From Streptomyces sp. LBL (GTDB lineage: Bacteria; Actinomycetota; Actinomycetes; Streptomycetales; Streptomycetaceae): a stretch of DNA of 64,000 nt. Shown here piece by piece: positions 1 through 7,778 of the stretch. The translations under genes and the position numbers were made by a program. Where the stretch lies: positions 248,001-312,000 of the forward strand of contig NZ_JARXYX010000006.1 in assembly GCF_029893585.1 (NCBI RefSeq). The letters are read 5' to 3'. Every line of letters starts with the position of its first letter. Position 1 is the first letter of the stretch. Under the pieces are notes generated by a model. It ran no database searches. It worked only from the letters and a program-made list of their open reading frames with translations, and had not been told where the DNA came from.

Positions 1-475
1 CGCCCTCAACACGCTGCACGTCCTGGACGTGACGAGTTGGCTCGGCTGGACCGCCGGCGACCGGGTGCTGGCCACACCGCTCGCGGTGGTGTGCGGCCTG
101 ACGTACAACTTCCTGCCGTTCATGATCCTGCCGCTGTACTCCTCGCTGGAGCGCATCGACGGGCGTCTCCACGAGGCGGCGGGCGACCTGTACGCGCGCC
201 CGTGGACGACCTTCCGCAGGGTCACCTTCCCGTTGTCGATGCCGGGCGTGGTCTCCGGCACGCTGCTGACCTTCATCCCGGCGGCCGGCGACTACGTCAA
301 CGCCGACCTGCTCGGCTCGACCGACACCCGTATGGTCGGAAACGTCATCCAGTCTCAGTTCCTGCGGATTCTCGACTATCCGACGGCCGCGGCCCTCTCC
401 TTCATTCTCATGGCCGCGATTCTCGTCATCGTCACCGTCTACATTCGCAGGTCCGGCGCGGAGGATCTGGTGTAA
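1..475 (+). CDS. Polyamine ABC transporter permease, PotB-like (5' end outside window)
   Basis: Inner-membrane permease of a spermidine/putrescine-type ABC importer. The frame is open from base 2 and has no start inside the window; the GTG at 29 lies within the protein, so about 157 C-terminal residues are seen. They include hydrophobic membrane segments and the EAA-type cytoplasmic loop (EAAGDLYARPWTTFRRVTFP) that docks on the ATPase subunit. The stop TAA abuts the ATG of the next permease, so the two are translationally coupled and probably form the heterodimeric channel. The ATPase and substrate-binding protein are expected upstream, outside the window. Substrate is inferred from family and from the amine-catabolic neighbours; confident for a PotB/PotC permease, less so for the exact polyamine. 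Confidence 0.9.
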   Translation, partial: ALNTLHVLDVTSWLGWTAGDRVLATPLAVVCGLTYNFLPFMILPLYSSLERIDGRLHEAAGDLYARPWTTFRRVTFPLSMPGVVSGTLLTFIPAAGDYVNADLLGSTDTRMVGNVIQSQFLRILDYPTAAALSFILMAAILVIVTVYIRRSGAEDLV

Positions 476-1276
476 ATGACCTTCGTCAACTGGCTCAGAC
501 GCCATCTCGTCGTCATCGCGGGACTGGTGACCCTCGGGTATCTCCTCCTGCCGAACGTCGTCGTCACGGTGTTCTCCTTCAACAAACCGAAGGGGCGCTT
601 CAACTACCAGTGGCAGCAGTTCTCCACGGACGCCTGGAAGGACCCGTGCGGGGTCGCGGACCTGTGCGGCTCGCTGTCGATCAGCCTCCAGGTCGCGCTC
701 TGGGCGACGATCGGCGCGACCGTCCTCGGCACGATGATCGCCTTCGCGCTGGTCCGCTACCGCTTCCGCGCGAGGGGTGCCGTCAACTCGCTGATCTTCC
801 TGCCGATGGCGATGCCCGAGGTGGTCATGGCGGCCTCGCTGCTCACCCTGTTCCTCAACCTGGGCGCACAGCTGGGCTTCTGGACGATCCTCATCGCCCA
901 CATCATGTTCTGCCTCAGCTTCGTCGTGACGGCCGTGAAGGCGCGCGTGATGTCGATGGACCCGCGGCTGGAACAGGCGGCGCAGGACCTGTACGCCGGG
1001 CCCGTGCAGACCTTCCTCCGGGTCACCCTGCCCATCGCGGCGCCCGGAATCGCGGCGGGCGCGCTGCTCGCCTTCGCGCTCTCCTTCGACGATTTCATCA
1101 TCACCAATTTCAACGCCGGCTCGACCGTCACCTTCCCCATGTTCGTCTGGGGCTCGGCGCAGCGCGGAACGCCCGTCCAGATCAATGTCATCGGGACGGC
1201 CATGTTCCTGGTCGCCGTCCTGTCCGTCCTGACCTCGATGGTCGTCGGCAATCGCCGCACCAGGCATAAGGCATAA
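476..1276 (+). CDS. Polyamine ABC transporter permease, PotC-like
   Basis: Second permease of the polyamine importer, 266 aa, a usual PotC length. The ATG immediately follows the upstream stop codon. An N-terminal membrane segment (LVTLGYLLLPNVVVTVFSF) is followed by an extracytoplasmic stretch containing two cysteines, the BPD_transp_1 domain, and the EAA loop (EQAAQDLYAGPVQTFLRVTL) near residue 165. The FDDFIITNF stretch is typical of PotC. The last codons lie in a 7-bp tandem repeat, so the C-terminus could change by slippage. It probably forms a heterodimer with the preceding permease; the FAD oxidase downstream suggests uptake is coupled to oxidation of the imported amine. Confidence 0.92.
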   Translation: MTFVNWLRRHLVVIAGLVTLGYLLLPNVVVTVFSFNKPKGRFNYQWQQFSTDAWKDPCGVADLCGSLSISLQVALWATIGATVLGTMIAFALVRYRFRARGAVNSLIFLPMAMPEVVMAASLLTLFLNLGAQLGFWTILIAHIMFCLSFVVTAVKARVMSMDPRLEQAAQDLYAGPVQTFLRVTLPIAAPGIAAGALLAFALSFDDFIITNFNAGSTVTFPMFVWGSAQRGTPVQINVIGTAMFLVAVLSVLTSMVVGNRRTRHKA

Positions 1277-1290
1277 GGCATAAGGCATAA
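1263..1290 (+). repeat. 7-bp tandem repeat (GGCATAA x4) across the permease stop codon
   Basis: Four perfect copies of GGCATAA. The permease stop TAA (1274-1276) is the end of the second copy; the others run into the spacer before the oxidase gene. Because 7 is not a multiple of 3, loss or gain of the first copies would alter the last residues. Confidence 0.9.
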
Positions 1291-1328
1291 CGGAAAGACC
1301 TCGTAGGGACTCGTAGGGAGTTGACATC

Positions 1329-2756
1329 ATGGCCCCGAGCGCCGTGAGCCGTGGCAGTGACGGGACGAAGGCACTGTCCGAGGCCCAGCCGGTCCCGTAC
1401 TGGCTGGACGACCCCGGCAAGCCCCGGCCCGAGCCCGCTCTCACCGGCGCCGAGACGTGCGACCTGCTGGTCGTCGGCGGCGGCTACAGCGGGCTGTGGA
1501 CCGCGCTGAACGCCAAGGAGCGCGACCCACAGCGGGATGTCGTCCTGCTGGAAGGCCGCGAGGTGGGCTGGGCCGCCTCGGGCCGTAACGGCGGATTCTG
1601 CGCGGCCTCCCTCACCCACGGCCTGCCCAACGGCCTCACCCGCTGGCCGGAGGAGATCCACCGGCTCCAGGAGCTGGGCGCCCGCAACCTCGACGAGATC
1701 GAGAAGGCGGTCGCCCGGCACGACCTCGACTGCGACTTCGAGCGCACCGGCGAGATCGAACTGGCGACCGAGACGTACCAGGCGTGGGAACTGCGCGACC
1801 GGTACGCGGAGATGACGCGCGTGGGCCTCGCCGACGGCGTGGAGTTCCTGGACGCCGAGGCCGTACGGGAACAGGTCGCCTCCCCGACCTTCCAGGCGGG
1901 GCTCCACGACCGCCGGGGAGTGGCCATGCTCAACCCGGCCAAGCTCGCCTGGGGGTTGAAGCGGGCATGCCTGCGCCTCGGCGTCCGCGTCCACGAGCAC
2001 ACTCCGGCGCTCACGCTGAGGCCGTACGGCGCCGGGATGGCCGTGGGCACCCCGTACGGCCAGGTCCGCGCCCGCAAGGTCGCGCTCGGCACGAACATCT
2101 TCCCGAACCTGGTCAGGCGGGTGCGGGCGTACACCGTCCCGGTCTACGACTACGCGCTGATGACCGAGCCGCTCACGGCCGACCGGCTGGCGTCGATCGG
2201 CTGGAAGAACAGACAGGGGCTGGGGGACAGCGCCAACCAGTTCCACTACTTCCGGCTGTCCGCGGACAATCGGATCCTCTGGGGCGGCTACGACGCCGTC
2301 TACCCGTACGGCGGCCGGGTGCGCTCCGAGTATGACGACCGCCCCCAGACGTACGCCAAGCTGGCCGGGCACTTCTTCACGTGCTTCCCGCAGTTGGAGG
2401 GCGTCCGCTTCACACACGTGTGGGGCGGCGCGATCGACACCTGCTCACGCTTCTCGGCGTTCTACGGAACCGCCCACGGCGGCAGGGTCGCGTACGCGGC
2501 GGGCTACACGGGCCTCGGCGTGGGCGCGACCCGCTTCGGCGCGGACGTGATGCTGGACCTGTTGGCGGGACGGACCACGGAGCGCACGTCCCTCGAAATG
2601 GTCCGCAAGAAACCCCTGCCCTTCCCGCCGGAGCCCTTCGCCTGGACGGGCATCGCCCTCACCAAGTGGTCGCTGGCACGGGCGGACGCGCACGGGGGCC
2701 GGCGCAACCTGTGGCTGCGCACGATGGACCGGCTGGGTCTGGGCTTCGACAGCTGA
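1329..2756 (+). CDS. FAD-dependent amine oxidoreductase (gamma-glutamylputrescine oxidase-like)
   Basis: Flavoprotein oxidase of the DAO superfamily, 475 aa. A dinucleotide-binding motif (LLVVGGGYSGLWTALNA) lies near residue 45, followed by the acidic ribose-binding strand (DVVLLEG) and the ASGRNGGF segment typical of PuuB-like oxidases. A C-terminal GYTGLGVGATRFGADVMLDL motif closes the FAD site. The ATG has GGGAG about 9 nt upstream. It follows the two polyamine permeases, so the likely role is oxidative deamination of putrescine or gamma-glutamyl-putrescine, releasing peroxide and ammonia and feeding the aldehyde dehydrogenase and GabT of this region. Which amine is used cannot be read from the sequence; a sarcosine/glycine-oxidase-like substrate is the alternative. 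Confidence 0.85.
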   Translation: MAPSAVSRGSDGTKALSEAQPVPYWLDDPGKPRPEPALTGAETCDLLVVGGGYSGLWTALNAKERDPQRDVVLLEGREVGWAASGRNGGFCAASLTHGLPNGLTRWPEEIHRLQELGARNLDEIEKAVARHDLDCDFERTGEIELATETYQAWELRDRYAEMTRVGLADGVEFLDAEAVREQVASPTFQAGLHDRRGVAMLNPAKLAWGLKRACLRLGVRVHEHTPALTLRPYGAGMAVGTPYGQVRARKVALGTNIFPNLVRRVRAYTVPVYDYALMTEPLTADRLASIGWKNRQGLGDSANQFHYFRLSADNRILWGGYDAVYPYGGRVRSEYDDRPQTYAKLAGHFFTCFPQLEGVRFTHVWGGAIDTCSRFSAFYGTAHGGRVAYAAGYTGLGVGATRFGADVMLDLLAGRTTERTSLEMVRKKPLPFPPEPFAWTGIALTKWSLARADAHGGRRNLWLRTMDRLGLGFDS

Positions 2757-2780
2757 ACCGGCGACCCGGGTGAACGACCA

Positions 2781-2806
2781 GGCGGACGATCAGGTGGTCG
2801 TCCGCC
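2781..2806. terminator. Hairpin between the convergent oxidase and PAP2 genes
   Basis: Perfect 9-bp stem GGCGGACGA / TCGTCCGCC with an 8-nt loop, 24 nt past the oxidase stop. It overlaps the last codons and stop (2790-2792) of the convergent PAP2 gene, so both transcripts would share it. No T-tract. Confidence 0.6.
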
Positions 2807-3611
2807 GCCTGAGGAACAGCCACAGCGACGAGAGCAGCACCCCACCCAGACACCAACTGGCCACGACGTCCAGGGGCCAGTGATAACCGCGGCGGATCAG
2901 ACCGAAGGAGACGGCGAGGACGAGGGCCGCGCTGGTGATCCCGCCGGCGCGGCGGGCTGCCGCCGAGCGCAGCCAGGGGAGGAGGAGCAGGGCCGCGGAG
3001 CCGTAGGCGACGGCCGCGGTGGCCGTGTGGCCGGAGGGGAAGTAGCCGGTGCCGGGAGGCACGAGGGGCGTTCCCGGGCGGGCCGTGAGGTCCTTCAGCG
3101 GGATGATCAGCGCCGGTACCAGGGCCATGAGGAGGGCCGCGGCGGTGGGCGGGAGCCACCAGCGGTCTGTACCGGCACGGCGGGAGCGCAGGGCGACGTA
3201 CACCAGGGCGACGGCCAGGACCGGGAGTGCCACCTGGACATTGCCCAGGTCGGCGAGGAGTTCGGCGAGGCGGTCGGGGTGGATCAGGGCGCGGCTGACG
3301 CGCTCGTCCGCGCGCACCAGCGGGCCGTCGGCGACGACCTGCCAGGTGATCAGCGCGAAGAGGAGGGCCGGAAGCCCGAGGAGGAAGAGGAAGGTCGGCC
3401 GCCCCGGAACAGGGGGGGTGGTTCCGGGGCGGCCGAACGGATCGGGTGGTCGCGCGCCCCGGGGGGTTTGGGGCGGGCGACTGTCCGATCGGTGAGGAGA
3501 TCCGAGGCCGGAGGCCCCAGTTGTGTGCGCGAGGGCACGACCAGGTCGAAGCTGGGGAGGCCCCGGCCTGTACTCGCCCACAGTTCCCTGTGAGCGGGGT
3601 GTTTCTCTCAT
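2790..3611 (-). CDS. PAP2-family membrane phosphatase
   Basis: Integral membrane lipid phosphatase-like protein, 273 aa from the chosen start. The three PAP2 signature motifs are visible: KDLTARPGTP, PSGHT, and an R-x5-H-x3-D motif in IRRGYHWPLDV, supplying the catalytic His/Arg/Asp residues. About five hydrophobic segments begin at FLFLLGLPALLFALITW. Family members remove phosphate from phosphatidate, undecaprenyl pyrophosphate or similar lipids; the substrate here is unknown. The frame stays open upstream to 3782, but that extension is proline/arginine-rich and repeat-like. I chose the ATG at 3611, preceded by TAGGTTCTACCCAG, which could be a -10 element for a near-leaderless mRNA. The start remains uncertain. 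Confidence 0.85.
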   Translation of the reverse strand: MRETPRSQGTVGEYRPGPPQLRPGRALAHTTGASGLGSPHRSDSRPPQTPRGARPPDPFGRPGTTPPVPGRPTFLFLLGLPALLFALITWQVVADGPLVRADERVSRALIHPDRLAELLADLGNVQVALPVLAVALVYVALRSRRAGTDRWWLPPTAAALLMALVPALIIPLKDLTARPGTPLVPPGTGYFPSGHTATAAVAYGSAALLLLPWLRSAAARRAGGITSAALVLAVSFGLIRRGYHWPLDVVASWCLGGVLLSSLWLFLRRRTTT

Positions 3612-3774
3612 CTGGGTAGAACCTACGCCAGGGGAAGGGGGGAGGACAGGCGGAATCGAGTCCTCCCATCCACCTCGCACACCTTCTTCACACGCTCTGC
3701 CGTTGGGGGGCATCAGGTGTGCGGGCCGCCTGTCGGATGCGCGCGCCGGCCCGTCGGATGCCTGCGGCCGCCCG

Positions 3775-5109
3775 TCAGACACGGGCGAAGGCCTGCTCGA
3801 TGATGTCGAGGCCCTCGTTCAGCAGGTCCTCGCCGATGACCAGCGGCGGCAGAAAGCGCAGCACGTTGCCGTAGGTGCCACAGGTCAGGACCAGCAGACC
3901 CGCCTGATGGCAGGCCTTGGCCAGCGCGGCCGTCGCGTCCGGGTTCGGCTCCTTCGTCGTACGGTCCTTCACCAGCTCGATGGCGATCATCGCGCCCCGG
4001 CCGCGGACGTCGCCGATGATGTCGAACTTCTCGGCCATGGCGGTGAGGCGGGGCTTCATCGTCGCCTCGATGGCCTGCGCCCTCGCGTTGAGGTCGAGCT
4101 CCTTCATCGTCTCGATCGCGCCCAGCGCAGCGGCGCAGGCCACCGGGTTGCCGCCGTAGGTGCCGCCCAGGCCACCCGGGTGCGCGGCGTCCATGATCTC
4201 GGCGCGGCCGGTGACGGCGGCGAGCGGAAGACCGCCCGCGATGCCCTTCGCCGTGGTGATCAGGTCCGGGACGATGCCCTCGTCCTCACAGGCGAACCAC
4301 TGGCCGGTGCGGCAGAAGCCGGACTGGATCTCGTCGGCGACGAAGACGATGCCGCTGTCGGCGGCGAACCTGCTGAGCGCCGGCAGGAAGCCCTTCGCCG
4401 GTTCGATGAAGCCGCCCTCGCCGAGCACCGGCTCGATGATGATCGCGGCCACGTTGTCCGGGCCGACCTGCTTGGTGATCTGGTCGACGGCCTGCGCGGC
4501 GGCCTCGGGACCCGCGTTCTCGGCGCCGGTCGGCCAGCGGTAGCCGTACGCCATCGGCATGCGGTAGACCTCCGGCGCGAACGGGCCGAAGCCGTGCTTG
4601 TACGGCATGTTCTTGGCCGTCAGCGCCATCGTGAGGTTGGTCCGGCCGTGGTAGCCGTGGTCGAAGACGACGACCGCCTGGCGCTTGGTGTACGCACGGG
4701 CGATCTTGACGGCGTTCTCGACCGCTTCGGCGCCACTGTTGAAGAGGGCCGACTTCTTGGCGTGGTCGCCGGGGGTCAGCTCGGCCAGCGCCTCGGCGAC
4801 CTCCACGTAGCCCTCGTACGGCGTGACCATGAAACAGGTGTGGGTGAACTCGGCGAGCTGGGCGGAGGCCCGGCGTACGACGGCCTCGGCGGAGGCGCCG
4901 ACGGACGTGACCGCGATACCCGAGCCGAAGTCGATCAGGCGGTTTCCGTCCACGTCCTCGATGATCCCGCCGCCCGCACGCGCCGTGAACACGGGCAGTA
5001 CGGAGCCCACCCCCTGCGCGACCGCGGCGAGGCGGCGGGCCTGCAACTCCTGCGACTTCGGGCCGGGGATGGCGGTGACGACGCGGCGCTCCTGCGGAAG
5101 TGCGGTCAT
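3775..5109 (-). CDS. gabT: 4-aminobutyrate aminotransferase GabT (class III, PLP)
   Basis: Cytosolic PLP enzyme moving the amino group of GABA to 2-oxoglutarate, giving succinate semialdehyde and glutamate. Length is 444 aa, normal for GabT. Visible features are the PLP-phosphate contact region FNSGAEAVENAVKIAR, the class III signature around VFVADEIQSGFCRTG, and the Schiff-base lysine in TTAKGIAGGLPLAAV. The ATG at 5109 has GGGAG 6-7 nt upstream and begins MTALPQERRVVTAIPG, as in streptomycete GabT. The frame continues upstream to 5655 only because a 9-bp repeat keeps it open; that part is not coding. It works with the polyamine importer, oxidase and aldehyde dehydrogenase nearby in putrescine-to-succinate catabolism. 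Confidence 0.95.
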   Translation of the reverse strand: MTALPQERRVVTAIPGPKSQELQARRLAAVAQGVGSVLPVFTARAGGGIIEDVDGNRLIDFGSGIAVTSVGASAEAVVRRASAQLAEFTHTCFMVTPYEGYVEVAEALAELTPGDHAKKSALFNSGAEAVENAVKIARAYTKRQAVVVFDHGYHGRTNLTMALTAKNMPYKHGFGPFAPEVYRMPMAYGYRWPTGAENAGPEAAAQAVDQITKQVGPDNVAAIIIEPVLGEGGFIEPAKGFLPALSRFAADSGIVFVADEIQSGFCRTGQWFACEDEGIVPDLITTAKGIAGGLPLAAVTGRAEIMDAAHPGGLGGTYGGNPVACAAALGAIETMKELDLNARAQAIEATMKPRLTAMAEKFDIIGDVRGRGAMIAIELVKDRTTKEPNPDATAALAKACHQAGLLVLTCGTYGNVLRFLPPLVIGEDLLNEGLDIIEQAFARV

Positions 5110-5150
5110 GGGGGGCTCCCTGATGATCTTGTGATCTTGCGGCCAGATGG

Positions 5151-5312
5151 TCCCGGTGTTCCAGGTGTCCCGGTGTTCCAGGTGTCCCGGTGTTCCAGGT
5201 GTCCAGGTGTCCAGGTGTCCAGGTGTCCAGGTGTTCCGGGCGTTCCAGGTGTTCCGGCTGTTCCCGGTATCCGAGTGTTCCGGAGATTCCGGGCGTTCCG
5301 GTGGTTCCGGGT
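5151..5312. repeat. 9-bp minisatellite in the gabT leader
   Basis: About 18 imperfect copies of a 9-bp unit close to TTCCAGGTG (plus strand), directly upstream of gabT. The inner copies (about 5180-5235) are nearly perfect; the distal ones drift towards TTCCGGGCG. The array occupies most of the 395-bp spacer between gabT and the divergent ATPase gene and would be transcribed as gabT leader if the promoter lies beyond it. From 5313 to 5490 I see no gene. Confidence 0.9.
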
Positions 5313-5490
5313 GGGCGTGGTGAGGACGCTTGACTTCTTTCTCGCAGGCTAGGACGGAGGCTGAGGCGTGGGCATGCTCCATGTGGGCGTTGTCGGGGGG
5401 CCCGGGTTGTCCGCGGTGGACATGAGCGGCAAAGCCGCGCATCACCGGCCACCCGGCCGCGTAAGCGGTGAACTCCCCTTCCCGGGGCGT

Positions 5491-5496
5491 TAGATT
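5491..5496 (+). promoter_or_regulatory. Probable -10 element for a leaderless mRNA
   Basis: TAGATT lies 8 nt before the ATG at 5505, the spacing expected if transcription starts at or next to the start codon. No ribosome binding site precedes that ATG, which supports leaderless translation. No clear -35. Confidence 0.45.
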
Positions 5497-5504
5497 GACC
5501 GCTG

Positions 5505-7673
5505 ATGGTGGACGGAACGGCTGGTCAAGGGGCGAGGGCGAGGGCGATGGACAGCGACGGGACGCAGGACGCGCGGGGTACGCATGCGAACCCTGTGCCA
5601 CGTCCGGCGGGGCCGCCTCAGATGCCGGCGATGCCGCCGCGGCCGCCCGCGGCACCGGGCGTGCCTCCGATGCCGGACGGGTCGGCCTTCCTCGCCTGGC
5701 TGCGGGCCCCCCGCCCGCAGGCGGCGCCCGGCGTGTGGCGGTTCGGACACCGGCCCCGGCCCGAGGAGGAGCCCGAGCAGATCCCGACCCGGCAACTGCT
5801 CAGCGGCGCGGTGATCGCGTTCCTGGTGGGCTGGCTGGCCTGGTCCCTGCTGTGGAACGGCTACCTCGGCGGCTGGTGGGTGCTGCCCCTCGAACTCTTC
5901 ACCCCGGACTCCTGGCGCCACAGCGACGACCGCGTCGGCAACGCCGTCCTCTGGAACGGCTACTACACCCTGATCGCCGTGACGATCATGATCGTCGTGG
6001 GCCGCCTCGGCCGCTGGGGCGAGATCTGGCGACGGTTCGGCCCGTCCGCCTGGTCGCGGACCGCCCCGACGCCCGAGCGGCCCCCCGCCCCGGAGCAGGA
6101 CCCCGCCGAGTGGCCCCAGCTGCGGGCCGCCGGAGCCGTCGACGCGGCCGAGCGGCTCACCGCCGAGGCCCGGACCGGGCTGATGCGGGACGTCGACCAC
6201 GCCCGGATCACCCGCGCCTGGCAGGGCGTACGCAACGGTCGCAACAGCCTTGCCACCTTCACCGGCGCCGTGCTCCAGGAGGGCGCCGCCGCCTGTGCGC
6301 ACCCCTCCGGCGCCCGCGACCTGCCGACCCGGCTCGCCCGGCACGACCTGGTCACCGGCCAGGTCCGGCTCGGCACCACGGCCGACGACGCCCGCAACCC
6401 GTACGCCTACCGCGGTGCCGGCCTCGGCCTCGACCCCGATCTGCTCGGCACCTCCCTGCTCGCCGTCGGCCCGGCCGGCTCCGGCAAGACCGGGACCGTG
6501 GTGCGGCCGCTTGCCGAGATGCTGTGCCTGCACGCGCTCGCCGGGCGGGCCGCCGTCGTCGTGATCGGCGCGGCGGGTGCCGGACTCGGCCCGGCCGACG
6601 CCTACGACGTCGTCGTACAGATCGGGAATCCCGAGTCCGTCTACGACCTCGACCTGTACGGCGGGACCGGCGATCCGGACGAGGCGGCGGCCGTGCTCGC
6701 CGAGGCGCTCGTCGGCGACCTCGCCGAACCCCACCAGGGCGGGGACACCCGCCGGTCCACCACCGTCCTCGCCCAGCTCCTCGGGCCGTTCCACGCGGTC
6801 CACGGCCGCTTTCCCGCCGTACCGGAGCTGCGTCAGCTGCTCGACGGGGCGCCCGGGCCGCTGGCCACGCTGCGCAAGGGACTGCAGGACGCCGGACAGG
6901 AGGCGCTGCTGCGCGAACTGGACGCGCGGGAGCGGCAGATGGGACGACCGGGGGATGTGGGCGGAGTGCTCGCGGACCGTGTGGCGCTGCTCGACCGACC
7001 GGCCTTCGCCGGGTTCTTCGACACCTCGGGACAGTCGCGGCCGTTCTCGCTCAGGGCGCTGGACCACCCGGTGCGGGTACGCATCGACCTGCCGCAGCGC
7101 GGACACGCCGACGCCTCGCGGATGCTGGCGCGGCTGGTGCTGGCCCAGTTCTCAGCGAGTGTCGCGGTACGGGAGGACCGGTCGCTGTTCGCCTGCCTGC
7201 TGCTCGACGACGCCACCGGCGTGGTGACACCCGAAGCGGTACGGAGCATCCAGCGGCTGCGGTCGGGCAACGCCGGGGTCGTGCTGACGCTGCGCACCCT
7301 GGACGACGTACCGAGGCCGTTGCGTGGGCCGCTGCTCGGGGCCACCGGGTGCCGGATGGCGCTGTCCGGGCTCACCCCGTGGGACGGGCAGGACTTCGCC
7401 GAGGTGTGGGGCAAGGAGTGGATCGACGCCACGGACGTGACGGACCGGCAGATCATCGCCGAGACCCCGGCCGGCAAGGCGCTCCACATGGTCCGACGGG
7501 TGATCACCGGGAAGGCGCCCACCGCGCGGGCGGTGACCGTACGGCAGGTCGAACGGGAGCGGTGGTCCGCGTCCGAACTGGCGCACGGGGTGCCGCCGGG
7601 GCACGCGGTGCTGTCGCTGACGAACGTGAAGGGGGAGCACGCGCCGCCGTTGTTGGTGGATCTGCGGGGCTGA
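5505..7673 (+). CDS. Membrane-anchored P-loop ATPase of unknown function
   Basis: 722-aa protein. A proline-rich cytoplasmic N-terminus (to about residue 95) is followed by two hydrophobic segments (GAVIAFLVGWLAWSLLWNGY, TLIAVTIMIVVG), then a soluble region with a Walker A motif GPAGSGKT near residue 327 and a possible Walker B (FACLLLDDAT) near residue 568. This layout resembles membrane-coupled motor ATPases of the FtsK/TraD/VirD4 type, but no DNA-translocation motif is recognised, so substrate and role are open. Streptomycete homologues are usually annotated only as ATP/GTP-binding protein. No partner is obvious: gabT is divergent upstream and the PucR regulator follows 105 bp downstream. 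An internal ATG at 5547 is the alternative start. Confidence 0.8.
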   Translation: MVDGTAGQGARARAMDSDGTQDARGTHANPVPRPAGPPQMPAMPPRPPAAPGVPPMPDGSAFLAWLRAPRPQAAPGVWRFGHRPRPEEEPEQIPTRQLLSGAVIAFLVGWLAWSLLWNGYLGGWWVLPLELFTPDSWRHSDDRVGNAVLWNGYYTLIAVTIMIVVGRLGRWGEIWRRFGPSAWSRTAPTPERPPAPEQDPAEWPQLRAAGAVDAAERLTAEARTGLMRDVDHARITRAWQGVRNGRNSLATFTGAVLQEGAAACAHPSGARDLPTRLARHDLVTGQVRLGTTADDARNPYAYRGAGLGLDPDLLGTSLLAVGPAGSGKTGTVVRPLAEMLCLHALAGRAAVVVIGAAGAGLGPADAYDVVVQIGNPESVYDLDLYGGTGDPDEAAAVLAEALVGDLAEPHQGGDTRRSTTVLAQLLGPFHAVHGRFPAVPELRQLLDGAPGPLATLRKGLQDAGQEALLRELDARERQMGRPGDVGGVLADRVALLDRPAFAGFFDTSGQSRPFSLRALDHPVRVRIDLPQRGHADASRMLARLVLAQFSASVAVREDRSLFACLLLDDATGVVTPEAVRSIQRLRSGNAGVVLTLRTLDDVPRPLRGPLLGATGCRMALSGLTPWDGQDFAEVWGKEWIDATDVTDRQIIAETPAGKALHMVRRVITGKAPTARAVTVRQVERERWSASELAHGVPPGHAVLSLTNVKGEHAPPLLVDLRG

Positions 7674-7710
7674 GGTCCCCCGGCGACCGTACGGTGAGGC
7701 AGAATCATCA

Positions 7711-7716
7711 TAGGTC
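7711..7716 (+). promoter_or_regulatory. Possible -10 element upstream of the PucR-family gene
   Basis: TAGGTC lies 8 nt before an in-frame ATG at 7725 and about 60 nt before the preferred start at 7779. Transcripts beginning near 7722 could be translated leaderless from 7725 or from the GAAGG site before 7779. No convincing -35. Confidence 0.35.
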
Positions 7717-7778
7717 GTTCATACATGGCGGCCAAAAAGCCACAAAGATCACGACGGTCACCCATCCCTGAAGGCCTC

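Noticed and set aside
5110..5655. In-frame upstream extension of gabT
   Set aside because: Kept open only by a 9-bp repeat; the conserved GabT N-terminus and a good ribosome site are at 5109.
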